Part shown: positions 16,384-25,404 of the stretch, piece after piece | Numbering within the stretch: position 1 is the stretch's first letter | Layout: every line of letters starts with the position of its first letter | DNA from: CAWCAW01 sp963714125 | GTDB lineage: Bacteria > Actinomycetota > Acidimicrobiia > Acidimicrobiales > UBA8190 | Assembly: GCA_963714125.1 (NCBI GenBank) | Contig: OY970234.1 | Coordinates: forward strand, 124,001-188,000 | Length of the DNA stretch: 64,000 nucleotides | Reading direction: 5' to 3' | Notes under the pieces: generated by a model | Told to the model about the DNA's origin: nothing | The model's input: only the letters and a program-made list of their open reading frames with translations | Databases searched by the model: none | Made by a program: the position numbers and the translations under genes

Positions 16384-16716
16384 ATGTCAGGAAACCAAGG
16401 AGCCCAGAAGAGGTATCCGCCTGAGCTGAAGGAGCGGGCGGTGCGGATGGTCCTCGAGACCTTCCAAGAGACCGGCGAACGTCACGGAGTCATCGGTCGG
16501 ATCGCCCGCCAGCTCGGAATCGGCGATCAGTCGCTTCGGACCTGGGTGGCCCAAGCCGAGATCGACGGCGGCAAGCGAGCCGGGCTTAGCACTGAGGAGC
16601 GGGGCCGGCTCAGAGCGTTGGAGAAGGAGAACAAGGAGCTTCGCCGCTCCAACGAGATTCTCAAGTCGGCATCGGCTTTCTTTGCGGCGGAGCTCGACCG
16701 CCCACGCAGTCGGTAG
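16384..16716 (+). CDS. IS3-family transposase OrfA
   Basis: ATG 16384 gives 110 residues. The helix-turn-helix domain (about residues 10-60) contains YPPELKERAVRMVLE and IARQLGIGDQSLRTWV. A leucine-zipper-like tail follows, with RLRALEKENKELRRSNEILK and the family ending SASAFFAAELDRP. OrfA recognises the element ends and can inhibit transposition. The OrfB frame lies at -1 and joins near the RP codons, consistent with programmed frameshifting to OrfAB. Intact. Confidence 0.9.
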   Translation: MSGNQGAQKRYPPELKERAVRMVLETFQETGERHGVIGRIARQLGIGDQSLRTWVAQAEIDGGKRAGLSTEERGRLRALEKENKELRRSNEILKSASAFFAAELDRPRSR

Positions 16717-17303
16717 TCCGTTACATCGATGCCCACAAAGGGGCATTCGGGGTCGAGCCCATCTGTCGAGAACTGCAGGTGGCCCCGCAGACCTATTACG
16801 CAGCCAAGAAGCGCCCGGTGTCGCAGATGGCGCTGCGCCACGAGGAGATGAAGCCCAAGATCGTCGACACCTGGACGGCCAACTACAAGGTCTATGGGAT
16901 CCACAAGATCTGGAAGCAGCTCGGTCGCCAAGGCGAAGTCATCGGACGCGACCAGGTGGCCCGTCTCATGGGAGAGCTCGGAATCGAGGGAATCCGACGA
17001 GGAAAGAAGCGTCGCACGACCATTTCAGATCCAACCGCAACACGAGCACCGGACCTCGTCGATCGGAATTTCACGGCCACTCGTCCCAACCAACTCTGGG
17101 TCGCCGACTTCACCTACGTCCCGACGTGGTCGGGCATGGTCTACGTGGCTTTTGTCATCGACGTCTTCTCACGAATGATCGTCGGCTGGCGAGTGGCGTC
17201 GTCCATGACGACGGACCTCGTCCTCGACACATTGGAGATGGCCATCTGGCGCCGCAACGACATGGTTGACGGTGTGATCTGTCATTCCGATGCGGGCAGT
17301 CAG
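16698..17303 (+). pseudogene. IS3-family transposase OrfB, N-terminal part (interrupted)
   Basis: In the -1 frame relative to OrfA the sequence reads RYIDAHKGAFGVEPICRELQ, a HTH_21-like region, and the start of the DDE integrase core: WVADFTYVPTWSGMVYVAFV (first Asp) and ICHSDAGSQ (second Asp). It then runs into the IS30-family element. The remaining catalytic part, with the Glu, is at 18756-19052 in the same frame. An independent start is not obvious, as expected for a frameshift product. Confidence 0.85.
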
Positions 17304-18750
17304 GGCGAATTCAACCGATCGTCGCAACACCTCTATTGCGGAGGTGTTGGATGGTTCGTCGTCAGCAAGCAGCAGATCGTGCAGTGCGGCCCGCAATGCG
17401 ATCGCCGGGGCATCCACCACACCCGCGCGAGACCGAGCGACTGTTCTGGATGGAGATCGCGAAGGGACTTCTGCCTATCGAGGCGGCTGCTGCTGTCGGC
17501 GCCTCGCAGCCGGTCGGCCAGCGTTGGTTCCACAACGCCGGCGGCATGCCGCCCTTCGACCTGGAGCCGTTGTCTGGCCGCTACCTCTCGTTTCCTGAAC
17601 GCGAGGAGATCGCTCTGTTGAGGGCCAAGGGCGCGGGGGTGCGACAAATCGCCCGCACCATCGGCCGCAGTCCGTCCACGATCTCTCGTGAGCTGCGCCG
17701 CAATGCTGCAACCCGTGGCGGCAAGGCCGACTACCGAGCGTCGGTTGCCCAGTGGAAGGCCGAGCTCACGGCAAAGCGTCCGAAGAAAGCGAAGATGGTC
17801 ACGAACCCTGCGCTGCGCACCTATGTGCAGGAGCGGCTGTCGGGGGAGATCACCAGACCGGACGGCTCGGTGGTGGCCGGTCCTCGACCACCGCGATGGA
17901 CGGGCAACAACAAGCCCCACCGAAAGGACAGGGCGTGGGTACGGGCCTGGAGTCCCGAGCAGATCGCGCATCGGATCAAGCTCGACTTCCCCAATGATGT
18001 AACGATGCGGATCAGCCACGAGGCGATCTACCAGTCGCTCTACATCGAAGGGCGTGGCGCACTGAAGCGCGAGCTCGTCTGGTGCCTGCGCACGGGTCGT
18101 GCGCTGCGAGCACCTCGAGAGCGCTCCCGTCGCAAGACTTGGGCGCACGTCACCCCCGAAACGCTGATCAGTGAACGGCCGCCCGAGGTCGAAGATCGTG
18201 CCGTTCCGGGGCACTGGGAGGGCGATCTGCTCATTGGCCTCGAGCGCTCCGCGATTGGCACCGTCGTCGAGCGCACGACTCGTTACACCGTGCTCGTCCA
18301 CCTCCCCCGAGAGGAGGGCTACCGGCACAAGGAAACGGTGCACAACGGCCCGGCGCTCGCCGGCTACGGCGCTATCACGATGAAGAACGCTCTCGCCAAT
18401 TCGATGGCCGCGCTGCCAGAGCAGCTGGTGCGATCACTCACTTGGGACCGCGGCAAGGAGATGTCCGCGCACGCTCAGTTCAAGGTCGAGACCGGGATCC
18501 CGGTCTTCTTCGCTGACCCGCAATCACCATGGCAGCGCGGCACGAACGAGAACACCAACGGACTGCTCCGCCAGTATTTTCCGAAAGGCACCGACTTGTC
18601 ACGTTGGTCGGCGGAGGAGGTGGAAGCCGTCGCACACGCGCTGAACACGCGGCCTCGCAAGACGCTCGGATGGAAGACACCCGCCGAGGCCTTCAACGAC
18701 CGCCTACTGTCTCTTCAAGAAGCGGGTGTTGTTTCGACCAGTTGAATTCG
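17304..18750 (+). mobile_element. IS30-family insertion sequence
   Basis: The ends are imperfect inverted repeats built on CGAATTCAAC-YG-RTCG...CAACACC (left 17306 onward; right end GTTGAATTCG at 18741-18750). GTCAG occurs on both sides (17299-17303 and 18751-18755) as a 5-bp target duplication, placed within the IS3 OrfB codons for GSQ. The element is 1447 bp with one full-length transposase gene, so it may still be active. Confidence 0.87.
17351..18745 (+). CDS. IS30-family transposase
   Basis: ATG 17351 gives 464 residues; a TTG 15 nt upstream is an alternative. The N-terminal part carries two HTH regions; the second reads YLSFPEREEIALLRAKGAG with IARTIGRSPSTISRELRRN. The DDE core follows: HWEGDLLIGLERSAIGTVVE (first Asp), TWDRGKEMSAH (second Asp) and SPWQRGTNENTNGLLRQYFP (Glu). 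All catalytic residues are present and the frame is intact, so the protein is probably functional. The stop lies inside the right inverted repeat. Confidence 0.92.
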   Translation: MVRRQQAADRAVRPAMRSPGHPPHPRETERLFWMEIAKGLLPIEAAAAVGASQPVGQRWFHNAGGMPPFDLEPLSGRYLSFPEREEIALLRAKGAGVRQIARTIGRSPSTISRELRRNAATRGGKADYRASVAQWKAELTAKRPKKAKMVTNPALRTYVQERLSGEITRPDGSVVAGPRPPRWTGNNKPHRKDRAWVRAWSPEQIAHRIKLDFPNDVTMRISHEAIYQSLYIEGRGALKRELVWCLRTGRALRAPRERSRRKTWAHVTPETLISERPPEVEDRAVPGHWEGDLLIGLERSAIGTVVERTTRYTVLVHLPREEGYRHKETVHNGPALAGYGAITMKNALANSMAALPEQLVRSLTWDRGKEMSAHAQFKVETGIPVFFADPQSPWQRGTNENTNGLLRQYFPKGTDLSRWSAEEVEAVAHALNTRPRKTLGWKTPAEAFNDRLLSLQEAGVVSTS

Positions 18751-18755
18751 GTCAG

Positions 18756-19052
18756 TACACCTCAATTCGATATACCGAGCGTTTGGCCGAAGTCGGTGCC
18801 GCCCCATCGATTGGAAGCGTGGGCGATTCATACGACAACGCCATGGCCGAGACAACGATCGGGCTGTACAAGACCGAGCTGATCGCACCCCAAGGGCCAT
18901 GGCGGACAGCCGACGACGTCGAAGTGGCCACCTTGGCATACGTCGACTGGTTCAACACCGCACGCCTGCACACCGAGATCGGGGACATCCCGCCGGCAGA
19001 GCTCGAAGCCAACCACTACCGTCAACAAAGCGACGCCAATCAGGCCGCATAA
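18756..19052 (+). pseudogene. IS3-family transposase OrfB, C-terminal part
   Basis: This is the continuation of the interrupted OrfB: YTSIRYTERLAEVGAAPS, then SYDNAMAETTIGLYKTELI with the third catalytic residue (Glu), and VDWFNTARLHTEIGDIPPAE. The stop TAA is at 19050-19052. The IS30 element plus one target copy is 1452 bp, a multiple of three, so clean excision would restore the frame. Confidence 0.85.
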
Positions 19053-19110
19053 ATCAAAGCGTGCGGGTCTCCATCAAACCCAGGGGGATTCAATGTCCTG
19101 AACTCCAGCA

Positions 19111-19127
19111 CCGTTGGGGGTGCTTTT
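19111..19127 (+). repeat. 17-bp direct repeat, right copy (candidate attR)
   Basis: This is an exact copy of 16184-16200, the tRNA-Glu 3' end plus four Ts, with no tRNA body upstream. It marks the right edge of the island. Confidence 0.7.
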
Positions 19128-19346
19128 CGCGGTTGACCCCAAAGGTCGAGCCAGCGTTGTAAGAGTTGGGTCGTGCACTACCGGGAGGTAGTCCATGCCC
19201 AAACAATATGGGGGGAGATTTCCGGCGCTCGATCTGTGCACGCCTGGGGGGGCGAGGCCGTGACCTCGGTCTCTGAACAATCGGGCGTGTCGGTGGGGAC
19301 GCTCGCGTGCAGCGCTATGGCCACAGCACCACGACCTTGCCAGGGG

Positions 19347-21572
19347 CTAGCGGGGCAACCCCGTACCAGGCGCGGGCCGAACCGAGGATTCACCCAGCAT
19401 GGTGGCCTCCTCCTTGTCGGCTTCGGGCCCGACGTGATGATCCTCGTCGTGACGACCAGCGAAGTACCGGTTGAACGCGATCGAAAGGGTGCCGAAGACC
19501 ACGAACAGCACAATCGTTGTGACAAATGGCGCATCACCGATCCGGCTACCACGTGCCGACGGCAGCAACATGACCTGCACCATGAGGAATAGGGCGACCG
19601 AGAAGATCGCGGCCCACACCCCCTTGTGCCAACGGGCGATGGCCGCCCCGGGGAGGAACTCGAGCGGCACCAAATTGATGACGGTTCCCACCACGCCCGA
19701 GACGAACATGCCGGCCAGGAACGTGTCGACAACGAGCACCACGGGATTGGGGTGCGAGCCTGCGGCCGCGTGGTTCACCGGCACCAACAGAATCCACGCC
19801 ACCACGGCGCCAACCAATACCGCGACCGATCCCAATGCCACGTCGTGGCCCTCGGAGGTCGCCGACAACTCGGAGGTGAATGCCACGCCGGCGATGACGC
19901 CGTAAAGGTAGCCGGGCTCGAAATGGGTCAGCCTCGACACGACCACGCATACGATGGCGACCAGGAGTCCATCGGGTACCGCGTGGAATTTCCACCCTGT
20001 CCCCAGGTCTCGAGCCCGTCGATACCACAGTGAGGCGCCCGCCCACAGCGCCACGCCGACGACAAACGAGCACATGACGGCGATCAGCGTCTCCACACCT
20101 TTGCTGTTAAGGCCGAAGTGTGGATCGTTGAGCCCTCCGATCACGGACCCGAGGACCAGTACCACGACGAATCCCGCCATCCCCGAACCTTTCTTCATAC
20201 GGCCCAGCATCCGCTTGAACGTGACGAGAAACGGTGCCCGACGGATGGCGATGGCCCGGATCTCACCGTGGTTCTCGTCCAAGGTCCGATTGAACAACTG
20301 CGCCGGAAAGGTGACGAGCACCATGGCGACGATGGTGATCAGTGCATCGACCAACGTGTGGCGATCGAGCGGAAAGGCCTTGTTGATCGGGGCCAGCGCC
20401 GATGCAATGGTCGATTGCTTCGAGGTCGTCACCGGCGGCCGCGCTGAGGACGGTGTCGACGTAAGAGCCGATCCGGTGGAAGCAATATATCCAGAACCCG
20501 CCGGGTTTGAGCCCACCGTCACGCATCGGCTCGGGCTCAAGCAGGCAACAGCATTGAGGGACACGCCCAAAGCTTGAGAATCCTGCCAACGTGTGCCATC
20601 GGATGTCGTCAAGATGTCCGTGGTGTGAAACGTCTGGGCCACAGCCGTGCAAGACACGGCAGTCGTGCAGGCGATGTCGTCGACGAAGGGATAGTGCGCA
20701 AGGGCGTAGCTGTTCCACGGGGTCCATGTGGCGCCCCCGTCGGTCGTGCGGAAAATCATGCCCGAGCACTGTGTGACGTGCTCTCCTCCGCATTGGTCCC
20801 CTCCCGCCACCCAACCATCAAGTGGGCTCACGAACGTGACGGCGTCGAGCACGCTGTACGTCGGAGCGCACAGGGCGCCCCCCGTCTGGCATCCGTTGGA
20901 TGGATCCATTGCCTGCCACGTCGAGCCGCCGTCGTGGGTCACGAATGCCCCGCTCCCGGCCACCCAGCAGTCAGTGGCGTCGACGCAGTCGACGGCATAC
21001 GCCTCAGACTGTGCCTGCGGCAAGGAGCGGTTGGACCACGACGTCCCCCCATCGGACGATCCGATGACGTTCGTCTCGTACGCGTCCTGGACCAGCACCG
21101 ACCCCCCGGCCAGACAGGTACTTCCTGAGCAGCTGATCGAGTTCAACGAGACCGTGCCGGTAGGTACAGCCACCGGAGCCCATGTCGATCCGTTGGTGGT
21201 GGTGACGATCACACCTTGATTGTTGGGGCCGGACCCCACCGCCACACAATGACGCGCACTGAGGCACGACACCCACAGCAACCCGGTCGCCGCCGGTACG
21301 TTGGCCCCGACCCAGGCGGTCCCGTTGGTGGACGACAGCACTACGCCCTGGCGGCGGCCCTGGCCGGCTTCTTCCTGTCCCACGGCGAAGCACACCTGGC
21401 TGTGCCAGCACGCCACATCAGCGAGATTGGTGACGACGCCCTGTAGTTCAACCTCCGTAAAAAGCCCTGACGTCGCTGCCAAGGCTGACGCCGAAAGCGA
21501 CAACGTGGCGACGATCACGACCACGACCGCGACTGATGCACGCTTCAACCACCGGGGCCCCCGTGGTGTCAT
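19347..21572 (-). CDS. Exported beta-propeller-like (BNR/Ycf48-type) protein fused to a multi-pass membrane domain
   Basis: ATG 21572 gives 741 residues; the frame extends to 21617. Domain order: signal or anchor segment (about residues 15-35); an extracellular region (about 40-375) of repeated blades with motifs such as VIVTTTNGSTWAPV, IGSSDGGTSW, FRTTDGGATW and many Cys residues; a linker; then about eight membrane segments (about 390-715) with PAQLFNRTLDENHGEI between the first two; and an acidic, His-rich tail. The TNGxTW/DGGxTW blades are like sortilin/Ycf48 beta-propellers. The membrane half resembles domains seen behind various extracellular modules in actinobacteria, but I know of no function. 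It lies just downstream of the FtsX-type permease and may share its transcript. Confidence 0.7.
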   Translation of the reverse strand: MTPRGPRWLKRASVAVVVVIVATLSLSASALAATSGLFTEVELQGVVTNLADVACWHSQVCFAVGQEEAGQGRRQGVVLSSTNGTAWVGANVPAATGLLWVSCLSARHCVAVGSGPNNQGVIVTTTNGSTWAPVAVPTGTVSLNSISCSGSTCLAGGSVLVQDAYETNVIGSSDGGTSWSNRSLPQAQSEAYAVDCVDATDCWVAGSGAFVTHDGGSTWQAMDPSNGCQTGGALCAPTYSVLDAVTFVSPLDGWVAGGDQCGGEHVTQCSGMIFRTTDGGATWTPWNSYALAHYPFVDDIACTTAVSCTAVAQTFHTTDILTTSDGTRWQDSQALGVSLNAVACLSPSRCVTVGSNPAGSGYIASTGSALTSTPSSARPPVTTSKQSTIASALAPINKAFPLDRHTLVDALITIVAMVLVTFPAQLFNRTLDENHGEIRAIAIRRAPFLVTFKRMLGRMKKGSGMAGFVVVLVLGSVIGGLNDPHFGLNSKGVETLIAVMCSFVVGVALWAGASLWYRRARDLGTGWKFHAVPDGLLVAIVCVVVSRLTHFEPGYLYGVIAGVAFTSELSATSEGHDVALGSVAVLVGAVVAWILLVPVNHAAAGSHPNPVVLVVDTFLAGMFVSGVVGTVINLVPLEFLPGAAIARWHKGVWAAIFSVALFLMVQVMLLPSARGSRIGDAPFVTTIVLFVVFGTLSIAFNRYFAGRHDEDHHVGPEADKEEATMLGESSVRPAPGTGLPR

Positions 21573-21674
21573 GGAGAGCAATTTAGGTTTTCGAAGCGCC
21601 TGGGGCTCGGAAGGCACCGATCGCCCTCAGGGCCTACGGGCCCAATGGCGCCGGCGAATGAAGCCGGCGAGCAA

Positions 21675-24080
21675 TTACTGGGCGCGCAGGGCGTCACTGG
21701 CCCGGGCGCGGGCGGCGGCCAGCGCCGGGACTATGGCCAACAAGGCGGCGGTCACGACCACGCCGGCCAGCAGGAGCACGGTGGTCGCCGTGTCCACCAC
21801 GGGCGCCGGAACAACCCCGATGTTGCGGGCGAAATCTCCCCACACCTCACGACCGACGGCGATGCCGATCGTCGTGCCGAGTATCAAACCCACGAGCGTC
21901 ACCGTGGCCGTCTGCCAGTAGACAACGGCTGCCACCTGACGTCGCGTGAACCCCAGCGACTTCAGCAGACCCATCTCATGCCGGCGCCTGCCGATGCTTA
22001 CCACCAGCAGATGCGTCAAAGTAGCGGCACCAAAGAGAGCCAGCATGATGCCGAAGATGAGGGGGAAGTCGACCGCTTGACCGAAGTTGACGAGCCCCTT
22101 GGGCGCCACCGGCGTTGCCGTCTGGCTCGGGAAGTCGGCTTCCAACGTCGCCACGGCCGCTCGTCCCACCGGCCCGGGATTGACCCGAGCCAGCACGGCG
22201 AAGGAGCTTTGGGGTCCGATGATCGCCGCACACCGGCGTATGGGTTGGCCCGATGGACAGAACTCCGACAGCGAAACGTCGGCGCCGTCGCCGAGGCCGA
22301 CCTGATCATCCGCAACACCGGTCGGAAGCGCCACCACGCCGGTGACTTGCAGCGTCTCCATGCGGGGGGCGCCTTGCGGTTGACCCACCTTGACCGGGAC
22401 GATCGAGCCGACATGCACGCCGGCCTGGTGCAAGGTGGCGGCGCCCAGAGCAATTTGACCCGGTTTCGTTGGCAATGCCCCCTCGACCACCGACAACAGG
22501 ACAGGGCCACGCAATGACGCCGTGACAAACGAACTTGCGAACACATGATTGATCTCGACGCGCGACTCGGTGCCGATCGACAGGGCGTTGATGCCCGGCG
22601 TGTGCTCGATCCGGGCAATCACGGATGCCGTATTCACGGCGTAGACGAGCACCTGGTAGTTGTCGCCATACAGCGAGGGATCCGTGCCTAAATGGTCCAA
22701 GCTGGCGGCAAACACACCTGTTCCGCACAGAGCCGCCACCGCCAACACCGTGCCGAGGATGGCCGTGGCCACGGGTGATGCGGCGCTTCCCGAGCCACGT
22801 TCGAGCGCATGGCGTACGCCAATGACAGCGCTCGGCGGCGCCCCCGCCGCGTTCAACCAACCGCTGACAGGAGACGGATGGGCGGAAAGGGGTTCGGCAC
22901 GCCGACCCCGGGCGGCCCGAAAGGCGGGCCACAAGGCCAGGATCCCGACCAGCAGGACAATGACCACACCGCCGAGCACGAGGATGCCGGTGTCGAAGGT
23001 CAGCCCTGTCGAAGGCTCGGCGTTGCGAACCACCCCGGCTGGCGCGAATGGAGATACCAGGTAAGCGACGAGAACTGAACCGATGGCACCAGAAACGGCC
23101 ACCACGATGGCGGCGGCCATGGCGGACGCCGCCAGCTGGCGAGGACTGACTCCGAGGGCGGTAAGGGTGGCGTTGTCCTCGCTCTCCACGAAAACCTGAC
23201 GCGACAAGGCTTGGCCCACGACCGCCATCCCGGCAAGGCCGGCGAGGAGCGCCAGCAGCCACCACCCGATGGCTTGGGGGTGAATGGCACCGGCTTCGAG
23301 AGACGACGGCGTGTCCAGCTGCGTGGCGACCAGCACCCCCATGGCGTTCACGGTCTTCTTGAAGTTGGCGCTTTGGGCGCCCTGATCACGAAGGTCGACG
23401 AAATTCTCGTAGTACGTCGCCACCTTGGGGAGGACGTGGTTGGCAAAAGCTTGGGAGGTGTAGAGGTCGTACGTCGTGGCCGCACCGCTGGGGTTGATCC
23501 CCGACGGGAACTCGGCCACCGATGCTTCGATCCCCACGACGGTGAAGGTGACCGTGGGCCCATGCGGAGTCGGTCCAAGTCCCGTCGAGTTGAGCACAGC
23601 CTGTTGCTGTTTCGGGGCGTACAGAGGCATACGGATCACAGTGCCGATGTGCACGCCGTTATCACGCTGCAAGGTGAATGACGCCAGCACCTCGTGCGGG
23701 TTCGATGGGTTCGGCATGCGCCCGGAGACAAGATTGACCAAACGTCGAAGCGACCCACTTCCCACACTCACAATGTTGAGGGCGTTGGCGTTAATGGGAC
23801 GCGCGCAGCGACAGGTGGGCACCCCGTTGAGGGCGTTCGGTGCCTCCAGCACCGAGGTCACCCCCGCTACGGCACCAAGGTCCATCGGAGCCTGCGTAGC
23901 CACCATCCAATCGAAGCCGTGGAGGCGCAGAAAGTTTGGATAGGCCTGCGCCGTGCGTTCGCCGCCGGCGGCCGCTCCCAGGGTGACGCCTCCGACGACG
24001 GCAACCAACGACGCCAGCGCTACCCACGACCGCCACCGCCGGCGAAAGGCGGCGCGCAGGATGAGGCGCACTGCTTCCAT
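21675..24080 (-). CDS. FtsX-like ABC transporter permease (MacB/LolC type, two FtsX domains)
   Basis: This 801-residue protein has an N-terminal membrane segment (about 20-35) and a large extracytoplasmic domain. A first FtsX domain (about 265-395) contains GVSPRQLAASAMAAA. A second membrane segment and extracytoplasmic domain (about 435-660) follow. The C-terminal FtsX domain (about 680-795) contains LLKSLGFTRRQVAAVVYWQT. This is the duplicated FtsX architecture of extracellular-acting ABC systems that move lipoproteins, peptides or toxins, or act mechanically on the envelope. No ATPase gene is adjacent, so it must rely on one encoded elsewhere. The next gene on the strand is the propeller-membrane protein, 102 bp away. 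Confidence 0.82.
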   Translation of the reverse strand: MEAVRLILRAAFRRRWRSWVALASLVAVVGGVTLGAAAGGERTAQAYPNFLRLHGFDWMVATQAPMDLGAVAGVTSVLEAPNALNGVPTCRCARPINANALNIVSVGSGSLRRLVNLVSGRMPNPSNPHEVLASFTLQRDNGVHIGTVIRMPLYAPKQQQAVLNSTGLGPTPHGPTVTFTVVGIEASVAEFPSGINPSGAATTYDLYTSQAFANHVLPKVATYYENFVDLRDQGAQSANFKKTVNAMGVLVATQLDTPSSLEAGAIHPQAIGWWLLALLAGLAGMAVVGQALSRQVFVESEDNATLTALGVSPRQLAASAMAAAIVVAVSGAIGSVLVAYLVSPFAPAGVVRNAEPSTGLTFDTGILVLGGVVIVLLVGILALWPAFRAARGRRAEPLSAHPSPVSGWLNAAGAPPSAVIGVRHALERGSGSAASPVATAILGTVLAVAALCGTGVFAASLDHLGTDPSLYGDNYQVLVYAVNTASVIARIEHTPGINALSIGTESRVEINHVFASSFVTASLRGPVLLSVVEGALPTKPGQIALGAATLHQAGVHVGSIVPVKVGQPQGAPRMETLQVTGVVALPTGVADDQVGLGDGADVSLSEFCPSGQPIRRCAAIIGPQSSFAVLARVNPGPVGRAAVATLEADFPSQTATPVAPKGLVNFGQAVDFPLIFGIMLALFGAATLTHLLVVSIGRRRHEMGLLKSLGFTRRQVAAVVYWQTATVTLVGLILGTTIGIAVGREVWGDFARNIGVVPAPVVDTATTVLLLAGVVVTAALLAIVPALAAARARASDALRAQ

Positions 24081-24372
24081 CAGCTAATCCTCTTCAGCTC
24101 GGGTGGCGAGCCATCGCATCAAGATCAGATGGGCAATTGGCGAGAATTTCGTCGATGTGTCCCACGCGCGTCCTCCTGGCGGCCTATGGATCCGCTCCCC
24201 CTATTGACGCACCGAGCCGCCTCACCATCAATGGTGGCCGCCCCCGTTCTGGCGGGATACAGGCACCCATAGGCAGCCCAACGAACCTGTTTAGGCGGGT
24301 GGCCAAGGGTCAGCGATGACGGGAGACTGCGTGAGGTTGCGTTCGAAGCCGTCACGCGACCGAGGTGAGGCG
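24081..24372. other. 292-bp intergenic region
   Basis: No gene, RNA or clear repeat is seen. It separates the FtsX-type permease start from the stop of the acidic-protein gene, so the permease promoter should be here. Confidence 0.4.
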
Positions 24373-24726
24373 TCAGTCGGTCGAGCTCGCATCATCGTCG
24401 TCACCGGTCGCGATGGGTGCATCAAGGTCCCAGCCCTCGCCGTCTTCACGTCGAGATCGGGCCCGTTGCGTAGGCTCTCCGAGTCCATCCGGATCGTCCA
24501 TGCTCCCTTCGAGGGTGACCAGATCTTCCGGGTCGTCGAATTCCGCGCCTGCCTCTTCGAGTTCACGCTCGTCCCCCTCAAGAGCGCGACCGAGCGAGGG
24601 ATCCTGCTCGACGCTTTCGAGGAGATCCGGATCAACCCTGGAATCCTCGTCAAACGCTTCGTCACCTTGCTCGAAGGTTTCGGTGCCCAAGGGCTCGTCT
24701 GGTGACCAATCGTCGTTCGGGGTCAT
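24373..24726 (-). CDS. Small, strongly acidic hypothetical protein
   Basis: This 117-residue protein is dominated by Asp and Glu, with no membrane segment, Cys or His. It starts MTPNDDWSPDEPLG and ends GDDDDASSTD. The start is supported by GGAG about 9 nt upstream. Composition suggests an intrinsically disordered cytoplasmic protein. Similar short acidic proteins are common in actinobacteria, but I cannot place it in a family. It lies 36 bp downstream of msrA on the same strand and may be cotranscribed. Confidence 0.6.
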   Translation of the reverse strand: MTPNDDWSPDEPLGTETFEQGDEAFDEDSRVDPDLLESVEQDPSLGRALEGDERELEEAGAEFDDPEDLVTLEGSMDDPDGLGEPTQRARSRREDGEGWDLDAPIATGDDDDASSTD

Positions 24727-24762
24727 GGTTTCGTTCTCCGCAACGTTGTTGTCTGGTCCCGA

Positions 24763-25281
24763 TCAGACCGCGGCGCTGTTGCGCCGAGGCAGAACCCATC
24801 CGGGACGCGGGAAATGACAGGTGTAGCCATTGGGATAGTTCTCGAGGTAGTCCTGGTGCTCGGGCTCAGCCTCCCAGAACGGACCGGCGGGGGCGACTTC
24901 GGTGACGACCTTTCCGGGCCATAACCCCGATGCCTCTACGTCGGCGATGGTGTCTTCAGCCACCCGGCGCTGCTCGTCATCGAGATAGAAGATGGCCGAG
25001 CGGTAGCTCGCCCCTCTGTCATTGCCTTGCCGGTTGAGCGTGGTCGGGTCATGAATCTGGAAGAAGAACTCAAGCAGGTCTCGGTAAGACGTCTGGTCGG
25101 GGTCGAAGGTGATCTCGATGGCCTCGGCGTGAGAGCCGTGGTTGCGATAGGTGGCATTGGCGACGTCCCCTCCGCTGTAGCCCACGCGGGTGGAGATGAT
25201 GCCTGGCAGTTTGCGGATCAGGTCCTGCATGCCCCAGAAACATCCTCCGGCGAGGATGGCCGTTTCGGTCCGCTCACTCAT
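24763..25281 (-). CDS. msrA: Peptide-methionine (S)-S-oxide reductase MsrA
   Basis: The 172-residue product reduces methionine-S-sulfoxide in oxidised proteins. The catalytic motif GGCFWGMQD is near residue 13 with the active Cys. Family motifs YSGGDVANATYRNHGSHAE and AEPEHQDYLENYP follow. No second C-terminal Cys pair is visible, so recycling may use the single-Cys or thioredoxin-dependent variant. Cytoplasmic; no signal peptide. Length is normal. Confidence 0.94.
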   Translation of the reverse strand: MSERTETAILAGGCFWGMQDLIRKLPGIISTRVGYSGGDVANATYRNHGSHAEAIEITFDPDQTSYRDLLEFFFQIHDPTTLNRQGNDRGASYRSAIFYLDDEQRRVAEDTIADVEASGLWPGKVVTEVAPAGPFWEAEPEHQDYLENYPNGYTCHFPRPGWVLPRRNSAAV

Positions 25282-25404
25282 GGATTACCCCCTGGCGTCG
25301 TCGGGTCGCTCGAAGAGCTCGGTGCCCATTGTCGCAGTCTGACGTCAATGTCCGCCGTCGGTGACGGGCCTCGATCGGTCACGCTGACCCACCCCCATCG
25401 TACT

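Larger units (their letters stand above)
16333..19092 (+). mobile_element. IS3-family insertion sequence, interrupted by an IS30-family element
   Basis: The left end TGAATCACCCTGGGAATT... and the right end (reverse complement TGAATCCCCCTGGGTTTG...) form imperfect terminal inverted repeats that continue through TGGAGAC. The trinucleotide ATG flanks both ends (16330-16332 and 19093-19095) as a 3-bp target duplication. The element contains OrfA and OrfB in the -1 frame relationship typical of IS3. OrfB is split by an IS30-family insertion at 17304-18750, so this copy cannot make its own complete transposase. Without the insertion the element would be about 1.3 kb, a normal IS3 size. Confidence 0.88.

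Noticed and set aside
17304..17621. OrfB reading frame continuing into the IS30 element
   Set aside because: The tail after HSDAGSQ is IS30 terminal sequence and not transposase.
19173..19592. Plus-strand 139-residue open frame after the island
   Set aside because: No domain, mostly antisense to the propeller-membrane gene; nothing else supports coding.
24316..24705. Plus-strand open frame opposite the acidic protein
   Set aside because: Either strand is open here; the minus frame has a ribosome-binding site, a start next to msrA and consistent acidic composition, so it was preferred.
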